From NCBI GenBank assembly GCA_025054875.1, contig JANWYS010000005.1, positions 1 to 51,345 on the forward strand: a DNA stretch of 51,345 nt. The letters are read 5' to 3'. Source of the stretch: Cytophagaceae bacterium. Lineage in GTDB: Bacteria > Bacteroidota > Bacteroidia > Cytophagales > Cytophagaceae. This document shows, piece by piece, positions 45,587 to 51,345 of this stretch (within the stretch, counting starts at the first letter, position 1; each line of letters begins with the position of its first letter). The notes under the pieces were generated by a model, which saw nothing but the letters and a program-made list of their open reading frames with translations, did no database searches and had not been told where the DNA came from. The translations under genes were made by a program, and so were the position numbers.

Positions 45587-46273
45587 ATGAAAAAACATGT
45601 AGTTGTGCTTTCCGGGGCGGGAGTGAGCGCAGAGAGCGGATTGGCCACATTTCGTGATTTCGGCGGTTTGTGGGAGGGATACAGAGTAGACGACGTAGCC
45701 ACTCCTGAAGCATGGGAAAAAAATCCATCCCTCGTTTTAGATTTTTATAACATGCGCAGAAAAGCTGCATTAGAAGCCAAACCTAATCTGGCACATCTTT
45801 TAATCGCTGAAATGGAAAAAAAATATCAGGTAAGTGTGGTAACTCAAAACGTAGATAACCTGCATGAGAGGGCAGGTTCCACAGAAGTTATACATTTGCA
45901 TGGAGAACTCTTCAAAAGCAGAAGTACTGTAGACGAACGTCTTATTTACGACATAGAAGGCTGGCAACTAAATCTTGGAGATTTGTGTGAAAAAGGTTCT
46001 CAGCTGAGACCACATGTCGTATGGTTTGGTGAACCCGTGCCCATGTTTAACCATGCTGTGAATATAGCTATGCAAGCTGATATATTTATAGTGGTAGGAA
46101 CATCCTTACAGGTATATCCCGCAGCAAGCCTCATAGAATGTGTACCCCAACATGCACCGAAATACATCATAGACCCCAGAAGGCCGGCAGTAAGATTTCA
46201 TGAAAATCTTACCTTTATAGAAAAAACAGCTACTCAAGGTATGAGTGAATTAAAAGAAATATTAGGCTTTTAG
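45587..46273 (+). CDS. cobB: Sirtuin-type NAD-dependent protein deacylase
   Basis: About 228 residues from the ATG at 45587 (45581 is also possible). Removes acyl groups from protein lysines using NAD. It has the sirtuin motifs S-G-A-G-V-S-A-E-S-G, T-F-R-D, T-Q-N-V-D-N-L-H, the catalytic H-L-H-G, and V-G-T-S-L-Q-V-Y-P. A Y-x-x-R (Y-N-M-R near residue 50) matches the residues that give SIRT5/CobB desuccinylase activity. The two CxxC zinc pairs of typical sirtuins are absent; the region after H-L-H-G has only one cysteine. It starts 10 bp after the CHAT gene, so they are likely co-transcribed, though the CHAT protein is exported and the sirtuin is cytoplasmic. Confidence 0.9.
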   Translation: MKKHVVVLSGAGVSAESGLATFRDFGGLWEGYRVDDVATPEAWEKNPSLVLDFYNMRRKAALEAKPNLAHLLIAEMEKKYQVSVVTQNVDNLHERAGSTEVIHLHGELFKSRSTVDERLIYDIEGWQLNLGDLCEKGSQLRPHVVWFGEPVPMFNHAVNIAMQADIFIVVGTSLQVYPAASLIECVPQHAPKYIIDPRRPAVRFHENLTFIEKTATQGMSELKEILGF

Positions 46274-46325
46274 CTTTTGTTGGGCTTTACCTTTACCTTT
46301 GTATCAGTTAACCATTCTGCATGCT

Positions 46326-47306
46326 ATGCTGGTAGATTCTTTCGGACGCTTGCATAATTATCTCCGCATCTCTCTTACAGACCGTTGTAACTTCCGTTGT
46401 CTTTATTGCATGCCTGATGAATCATATACATTTATGCCGGCAGAAAATCTAATGTCTGCACGCGAGATAGTACAGTTAGCAGGTATATTTGTAAAACTTG
46501 GAGTAAATAAAATACGCCTCACAGGCGGTGAACCTACCATAAGAAAGGATTTTGAACTCATACTCTGCGGACTAAGCGAATTGAATACGGAACTACTGCT
46601 CACCACCAATGGTGCTACTCTTCATAAACACATATCTGTACTTAAAAAGTGTGGTTTGTGCTCCGTAAATGTGAGTTTAGATACATTAGACGAGAAACGT
46701 TTTACTAACATTACCAAACGAAATTCTTTTCACACCGTTTGGAACAATATCATGTTATGTTTGGAGCATGATATAAGAGTGAAAATAAATGTGGTGGCTA
46801 TTCGCGGTTGTATAGAATCAGAGCTGTTGAATTTTGTAGCACTCACCAAAAACTTGCCCATACACGTACGCTTCATAGAGTACATGCCTTTTTCAGGAAA
46901 CCAATGGGATAAACAAAAAGTAATAACGGCAGCTGAAATGCTTCATCGTATACAATCGGAATACGATTGTATAAAACTTTGCGACGAACCTCATGCCACT
47001 GCGAAAAAATATAAAGTTGTGGGATACACAGGGTCTTTTGCATTCATAACTACTATGAGCAATGCTTTTTGTAACTCCTGCAACCGTTTGCGCCTTACCG
47101 CAGATGGGAAAATCAAAAACTGTTTGTTCGGAAAAGATGAGATAAACTTGCTAGATGCTTTAAGAAGAGGAGAAGATGTGGCAGCTCTCATACAGCTATC
47201 CGTTCAGAAAAAACATGCAGCACTCGGCGGGCAGGTTCATTCAACTTATACGGATATACAACCTGAAAACATAATAAACCGAAGCATGATCAGTATTGGT
47301 GGATAA
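46326..47306 (+). CDS. moaA: GTP 3',8-cyclase MoaA
   Basis: Radical SAM enzyme for the first step of molybdenum cofactor synthesis (GTP to 3',8-cyclo-GTP). About 326 residues. The N-terminal cluster motif is C-N-F-R-C-L-Y-C, the glycine motif T-G-G-E-P-T-I-R follows, and the second cluster is bound by C-N-S-C-N-R-L-R-L-T with a later Cys in K-N-C-L-F. I start at the ATG at 46326; the frame also offers TTG at 46299. A perfect TACCTTTG -7-like element at 46294-46301 lies before the start but lacks a good -33. moeA follows directly. Confidence 0.96.
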   Translation: MLVDSFGRLHNYLRISLTDRCNFRCLYCMPDESYTFMPAENLMSAREIVQLAGIFVKLGVNKIRLTGGEPTIRKDFELILCGLSELNTELLLTTNGATLHKHISVLKKCGLCSVNVSLDTLDEKRFTNITKRNSFHTVWNNIMLCLEHDIRVKINVVAIRGCIESELLNFVALTKNLPIHVRFIEYMPFSGNQWDKQKVITAAEMLHRIQSEYDCIKLCDEPHATAKKYKVVGYTGSFAFITTMSNAFCNSCNRLRLTADGKIKNCLFGKDEINLLDALRRGEDVAALIQLSVQKKHAALGGQVHSTYTDIQPENIINRSMISIGG

Positions 47307-47307
47307 T

Positions 47308-48486
47308 ATGATTTCTGTAGGCGAAGCAAAAAAAATATTATGCAATTTTTTGAAACCTTTACCCTCATCTGCAACGCATATACTGCGATGTTTAGGAAGT
47401 GTATTGGCTGAAGATGTTTGCAGCCCTCATGATGTTCCTTTTTTCGATAACTCTGCCATGGATGGATATGCCCTCAGATATTCGCCAGACATCACCACTT
47501 ATAAAATCACTCAACATATTCAGGCGGGCTGCATACCTGAAAAACTGAATGAAGGCGAGGCTGCACGAATATTTACGGGAGCGCCTATTCCTGAATTTGC
47601 CGATACGGTAGTGCCACAAGAAATAGTTACCATAAAAGACAATTGTCTTGTAGAGTTTAGCACAGATGCTGTAAAACCCGGAGCGAACGTCCGCAAAAAA
47701 GGTGAGCAATGTAAAAAAGGACAGCTCATGCTGAAAGCCGGTACCATATTACAACCTCCACATGTGGCCTTGCTTGCTTCTGCCGGAATAGCTCACATAC
47801 AAGTGTATTCAAAACCCTCTGTGGCATTGATCGTAAGCGGAAATGAACTGGTAGAGCCTGAATCAGAAATATTACCTCAAGGATATATATATAACTCCAA
47901 TCATTACACGGTAAAAGCTTTCCTGCAAAATTTGGGATTAGAAGTTCAGGCCTACAAGCAGGTGTGCGATGAAAAAAACTTGCTTAGAGAATGTATAGAA
48001 AATTTTCTTTCTGATCACGATGTGCTCATCCTAACGGGAGGTATTTCCGTAGGAGAATATGATTATGTGTACGAAATTTTGCAAGAACTTAATGTGCATA
48101 CATTATTCCACAAAATAAAGCAGAAGCCTGGAAAACCCATGTATTGTGGATATAGAGACAATAAATTAATTTTTGCACTTCCCGGTAATCCGGCTTCTGT
48201 ACTCACCTGTCTTGCTGTATATGTGAAGCCAAGCATGCTGACGATGATGGGATATAAAAATACTTTTTGCCCGAATGCTCATGTGCCTATCGCTCAAGAA
48301 TTCAAAAAGAAAGCAGGAATATCTCAATTCTTAAAAGCTAAAATCAAAGACTCCATGGTATATATTTTAGGTGGTCAGGATTCTTTTAACCTTATGCCTT
48401 TTGCCGAAGCAGATGCAATCGCTGAGATACCGGAAGAATTAAGTTTTGTAGAAGAGAAAACCATCATAAGTGTATATTATTTGTAG
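47308..48486 (+). CDS. moeA: Molybdopterin molybdenumtransferase MoeA
   Basis: Inserts molybdate into adenylated molybdopterin. About 392 residues from the ATG at 47308, one base after the moaA stop; a TTG start at 47296 would overlap moaA. Motifs: D-N-S-A-M-D-G-Y-A near 48-56, I-F-T-G-A-P-I-P near 85-92, V-S-G-N-E-L, N-S-N, L-T-G-G-I-S-V-G-E-Y-D, and the late L-P-G-N-P-A-S-V. Only moaA and moeA of the cofactor pathway are visible here; moaC, moaE, moaD and mogA/moaB must be elsewhere. Confidence 0.96.
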   Translation: MISVGEAKKILCNFLKPLPSSATHILRCLGSVLAEDVCSPHDVPFFDNSAMDGYALRYSPDITTYKITQHIQAGCIPEKLNEGEAARIFTGAPIPEFADTVVPQEIVTIKDNCLVEFSTDAVKPGANVRKKGEQCKKGQLMLKAGTILQPPHVALLASAGIAHIQVYSKPSVALIVSGNELVEPESEILPQGYIYNSNHYTVKAFLQNLGLEVQAYKQVCDEKNLLRECIENFLSDHDVLILTGGISVGEYDYVYEILQELNVHTLFHKIKQKPGKPMYCGYRDNKLIFALPGNPASVLTCLAVYVKPSMLTMMGYKNTFCPNAHVPIAQEFKKKAGISQFLKAKIKDSMVYILGGQDSFNLMPFAEADAIAEIPEELSFVEEKTIISVYYL

Positions 48487-48531
48487 TTTATCTCTAGCCT
48501 AATGCCCCCAAATGAATAATTTTTCAAATGG

Positions 48532-48588
48532 ATGGCGTGAAACAAAGTGAGAAAACACATTAATTTCACGCCATACAAGTGTGAAATT
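48532..48588. terminator. Overlapping hairpins between convergent moeA and lipid kinase genes
   Basis: Perfect 11-bp arms 48532-48542 and 48564-48574. The right arm region (48562-48569, AATTTCAC) can instead pair with GTGAAATT at 48581-48588. The two structures exclude each other. Location between 3' ends suggests a bidirectional terminator, although no clean T-run follows. Confidence 0.5.
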
Positions 48589-48666
48589 TCCTATGTAATG
48601 AAAACGGTTGATTTTTGGTGGTAAAACTACATGAAAACTCTTTCGAAATGAAAGAGATAACCATGT

Positions 48667-49563
48667 TTATCCATTCCTTGTCATCACTCTCAGGCAAGAT
48701 GGAACAACCTGTACATTTAGCTCTCTTCCTGTATCAAAGGGTTCTCCGTCTAAGTGTATTGGCCCTGAATGGTTGCGTACAACTTTTATGTAATTACCCT
48801 TTATAGTTATAACATACTGTGAGCGGTCTACGGTTTTATTAAAAATTCTCGCTACTAATTCCGGCACAGAAAAGATAGGGAATGGGTTGAGAATGCATAC
48901 ATCCAACATGCCGTCCTGTACGTTGGCTCTGGGAGCAATGTATGCATTATTCCCATACTGTGAGGCATTGGCAAACGTAATGAGAAAAGCCTTTAGATCT
49001 TTTTTTATGCCATTTATTATTACCCTGTATTTTTCTGGCTTGTAAGAAATCAACTCTTTTAACACAGCTTTCACATAACCCAAAAATCCTCTGCCTTTTA
49101 ATGTGGAGAATACTTTACCTATGTGAGCATCAAAACCTATACCTGAAGTACAAAAGAAAGGCATGCCGTTTACCAAGCCTGCGTCTGTGGTTACGGTAGA
49201 GGCTACATTCAGCAACTCAATGGCTTTTTTAGGATTTATGGGGATTCCCAAATGCCTGGCTAAGCCATTGCCTGATCCATATGGTATAATTCCCAACTCC
49301 GCATCTTTGCCCATCAATACTTTTGCGATTTCGTTTATGGTGCCATCGCCACCTACGGCTACTACTTTCTTGTAGCCCTCTCGCAATGCTTCTTCGGTAA
49401 GTTGTGTGGCATGTCCCGGATATTCGGTATATACTACCCTTGCTTCATATTTACTGAAGTCAAGGGTCGAGTTTAGCAGATCTGAAAAATGAGTTTTATT
49501 TCTTCCTCCCGATATAGGATTGACAATAAAAATCACACGTTCTCTCATACCTTTATCTCTCAT
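48667..49563 (-). CDS. Diacylglycerol kinase-like lipid kinase (YegS/BmrU family)
   Basis: A 298-residue member of the DAGK catalytic family. It has the N-P-I-S-G-G motif near residues 15-20, the nucleotide-binding G-G-D-G-T-I-N-E near 71-78, and P-Y-G-S-G-N-G-L-A-R-H near 96-106. The family phosphorylates diacylglycerol or related lipids (DgkB, YegS, BmrU, sphingosine kinase relatives); the exact lipid cannot be told. ATG codons at 49563 and 49548 are both possible; the second gives the more usual short N-terminus before V-I-F-I-V-N-P. It is divergent from the glycosyltransferase, with 129 bp between, which includes one TGTGGATAA DnaA-box match (49594-49602). Confidence 0.92.
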   Translation of the reverse strand: MRDKGMRERVIFIVNPISGGRNKTHFSDLLNSTLDFSKYEARVVYTEYPGHATQLTEEALREGYKKVVAVGGDGTINEIAKVLMGKDAELGIIPYGSGNGLARHLGIPINPKKAIELLNVASTVTTDAGLVNGMPFFCTSGIGFDAHIGKVFSTLKGRGFLGYVKAVLKELISYKPEKYRVIINGIKKDLKAFLITFANASQYGNNAYIAPRANVQDGMLDVCILNPFPIFSVPELVARIFNKTVDRSQYVITIKGNYIKVVRNHSGPIHLDGEPFDTGRELNVQVVPSCLRVMTRNG

Positions 49564-49692
49564 TTTTAAAAGATTGTACGAAATAACGAAATTTGTGGAT
49601 AAAAGTTCTCTTGTTAATATTTTTTTAACATCAGCTTAACACATCGGAAACATACAAAGAGTTGTTTTAGAAAAACTTAAACATAATTTTTT

Positions 49693-50781
49693 ATGAATAA
49701 TTCAGCCAAAAAATTTTTTTTTATCGTGCAAGGTGAGGGGCGAGGACATATGACGCAAGCTATCTCTTTGTATGAAATGTTAACTAATGCAGGACACAAC
49801 GTATGTGCGGTGATGGTCGGAAAAAGTAAACGTCGCGTAATACCGGATTTTTTTTATAAAAAAATAAACACCGAAATCATACTTTTTGAAAGTCCAAATT
49901 TTGTTACAGATAAAAAAAGTAAGGCGATAAAAATCGGGGCTACCATTTGGAATAATCTTTTGCGTGGTGCAGTATTCATAAAAAATCTTTCCGTCATAGA
50001 TAAAGAAATAAAAAAACATAATCCTGATGTAGTCATTAATTTCTATGACTTGCTGGCCGGTATGTATTTTTGGTTTTACCATCCAAAACCGGAATATGTA
50101 TGTGTAGGCCATCAGTATTTATTGCTCCATCCCGATTTTCAATTTCCTAAAAAACGATCGGTTGAGAAATTTTTAGTTAAACTCAATACACGCATCACGC
50201 AGAAAAGAGCAAGCAAACTGCTGGCTCTCTCATTTAGGGAGTTTCCTCACTATACAAAGCAAAATATATATGTAGTGCCGCCACTCTTGCGTAAGGAAGT
50301 GTTGAACATAGTTCCTCAAAATAAAAATTTTATTTTAGGGTATATGGTAAATAGCGGTTACGGAGAAGACATGATACAATGGCATGAAAAAAACAAACAT
50401 GTAGTATTTCACATCTTCTGGGATAACAAAGACGTTCAGGATGAATATAAACCGCATGAAAATATTACATTTCATCATTTAAATGACAAAAAATTTTTAG
50501 AATACATGGCCAATTGTACGGCCTATGTAAGTACTGCCGGCTTCGAATCTATATGCGAAGCTATGTATTTGGGCAAACCTGTAATGATGGTGCCTATAAA
50601 AGGACAGTACGAACAGCTTTGCAATGCTCATGATGCTGCTCAGGCTGGGGCCGGCATTATGAGTGATGATTTTAACATAAACAAACTCATAGATTATTTG
50701 CCTTCCCATAAAACAGACTATTCTGAGTTTAAAAAATGGGTAATGCAAGCTAAAGAAAAAATATTAAAAGAATTGTCCTGA
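49693..50781 (+). CDS. GT-B fold glycosyltransferase
   Basis: A 362-residue protein. The N-terminus V-Q-G-E-G-R-G-H-M-T-Q-A resembles the G-x-G-H loop of MurG/MGDG-synthase-like GT-B enzymes. The C-terminal half has the nucleotide-sugar site pattern S-T-A-G-F-E-S-I-C-E-A-M-Y-L-G-K-P-V-M near residues 276-294 and Q-Y-E-Q-L-C-N-A. It has no signal peptide or clear membrane helix, so it is probably cytoplasmic or membrane-peripheral. Being opposite a lipid kinase gene, it might act on a lipid acceptor; that is inference only. Confidence 0.82.
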   Translation: MNNSAKKFFFIVQGEGRGHMTQAISLYEMLTNAGHNVCAVMVGKSKRRVIPDFFYKKINTEIILFESPNFVTDKKSKAIKIGATIWNNLLRGAVFIKNLSVIDKEIKKHNPDVVINFYDLLAGMYFWFYHPKPEYVCVGHQYLLLHPDFQFPKKRSVEKFLVKLNTRITQKRASKLLALSFREFPHYTKQNIYVVPPLLRKEVLNIVPQNKNFILGYMVNSGYGEDMIQWHEKNKHVVFHIFWDNKDVQDEYKPHENITFHHLNDKKFLEYMANCTAYVSTAGFESICEAMYLGKPVMMVPIKGQYEQLCNAHDAAQAGAGIMSDDFNINKLIDYLPSHKTDYSEFKKWVMQAKEKILKELS

Positions 50782-50786
50782 AAGCC

Positions 50787-51083
50787 ATGCTCGAACATTA
50801 CGTGCAGCTAATTGTCGAACTACAAAACAAACAACCCGCCATTCTTCCTGCACGAAAGTTTATACCCGTAGACATTACTCTATTTAATGGAAACATAACT
50901 CTCAAATCCTTTGTAATAATCAATATTTCGGGTCGGCGCATAACAGGCCTTACACAACAGGAACAATACACTGCACCCCGAGAAAACAGAGAACCTGTCT
51001 ACTCCTCTTTCGGTTTAGATGAAATCAAATGTTTATATTGCGCCGAATTGGATATAGATTATAAACATCCCGGTTTAGATTAA
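50787..51083 (+). CDS. Small hypothetical protein
   Basis: A 98-residue protein starting 5 bp after the glycosyltransferase stop, so probably co-transcribed with it. I do not recognise a family. Residues 28-52 look like beta strands (P-V-D-I-T-L-F-N-G-N-I-T-L-K-S-F-V-I-I-N-I), reminiscent of a small barrel. A C-L-Y-C pair sits near residue 83. No signal peptide or membrane segment. The 262 bp from 51084 to the window end hold no gene I can support, only A/T runs. Confidence 0.6.
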   Translation: MLEHYVQLIVELQNKQPAILPARKFIPVDITLFNGNITLKSFVIINISGRRITGLTQQEQYTAPRENREPVYSSFGLDEIKCLYCAELDIDYKHPGLD

Positions 51084-51345
51084 GTATCGGCCACGTAATT
51101 GCTTCTTCAGCCCCATTTTATGCAATAAAAAAATACACTTATAAAGATATTAAATTATTCATTACTAAGTGTTTATCCGTTAAATTTTCTATGTCAATGC
51201 ATCAGAATGTGAGTTCATTGAAATTCTCATAGCAAAAATTCCATGGTAGTATCCCAAAAAGTGTGTAAGAAGTGTAGTTGTTTTTTTTTGCAAACATAGT
51301 ACTTTTTTTATTTGTTACATACTTACATGAATGGGAACGGAGCGA

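Noticed and set aside
41362-46273. TPR-CHAT plus SIR2 as an anti-phage defence pair
   Set aside because: The CHAT protein has a signal peptide and would be outside the cytoplasm. The sirtuin is a stand-alone deacylase of ordinary CobB type, not a defence SIR2 with a sensor domain. No nuclease, CRISPR or other defence gene is nearby.
1-51345. CRISPR arrays, tRNA or rRNA genes, insertion sequences, prophage
   Set aside because: No regularly spaced repeats, no tRNA-like T-arm clusters, no transposase or integrase frames and no phage structural genes were seen on either strand.

Overview
The window is a piece of a Bacteroidota chromosome, most likely a Chitinophagia/Sphingobacteriia-type lineage. 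The evidence is AT-rich DNA, translation starts without Shine-Dalgarno sequences, several promoters of the Bacteroidota type (TTG/TTTG, about 19 bp, TAnnTTTG), a type IX secretion C-terminal tag, a TonB-dependent receptor with a carboxypeptidase-like N-terminal domain, choice-of-anchor-J-like lipoproteins, and the phylum-typical order of the division and cell-wall (dcw) cluster. I saw no tRNA, rRNA, CRISPR array, insertion sequence or prophage.

Layout. 1-2.4 kb: a GC-rich repeat cut by the window edge, then a YceI-like protein and an MFS transporter on the minus strand. 2.4-13.4 kb (plus): a gene relic, proC, an unaccompanied CcoI/FixI-type copper P-ATPase, then a tetR-tolC-adaptor-RND efflux operon whose promoter carries an inverted repeat that is almost certainly the TetR operator. 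13.8-18.6 kb: asd (plus), then hflX and a membrane cytochrome c fusion (minus), then a secreted endonuclease/exonuclease/phosphatase protein with a T9SS tag (minus). 18.8-24.5 kb (plus): a TonB-dependent receptor and two tandem lipoproteins built from 2 and 3 related modules. With the divergent nuclease this looks like an outer-membrane capture and uptake locus.

24.6-24.7 kb holds the second copy of the GC-rich repeat. 24.8-40.4 kb (minus): the complete dcw operon mraZ-rsmH-ftsL-ftsI-murE-(four-helix-bundle ORF)-mraY-murD-ftsW-murG-murC-ftsQ-ftsA-ftsZ, almost all genes overlapping or touching. Upstream of mraZ are three AAAGTGG boxes at exactly 10-bp spacing next to a consensus promoter, a textbook MraZ operator. 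41-48.5 kb (plus): an HU protein with promoter and terminator, a very large exported TPR-CHAT protein, a sirtuin deacylase, moaA and moeA. 48.7-51.3 kb: a diacylglycerol kinase-like protein (minus), a GT-B glycosyltransferase and a small unknown protein (plus).

Most interesting points: the 92-bp repeat, whose two copies differ by a compensatory base-pair change in a predicted hairpin; the MraZ and TetR operators, read directly from sequence; the nuclease/TonB receptor/modular lipoprotein locus; a four-helix-bundle gene in the position murF often takes in dcw clusters; and the exported TPR-CHAT putative protease next to a sirtuin.
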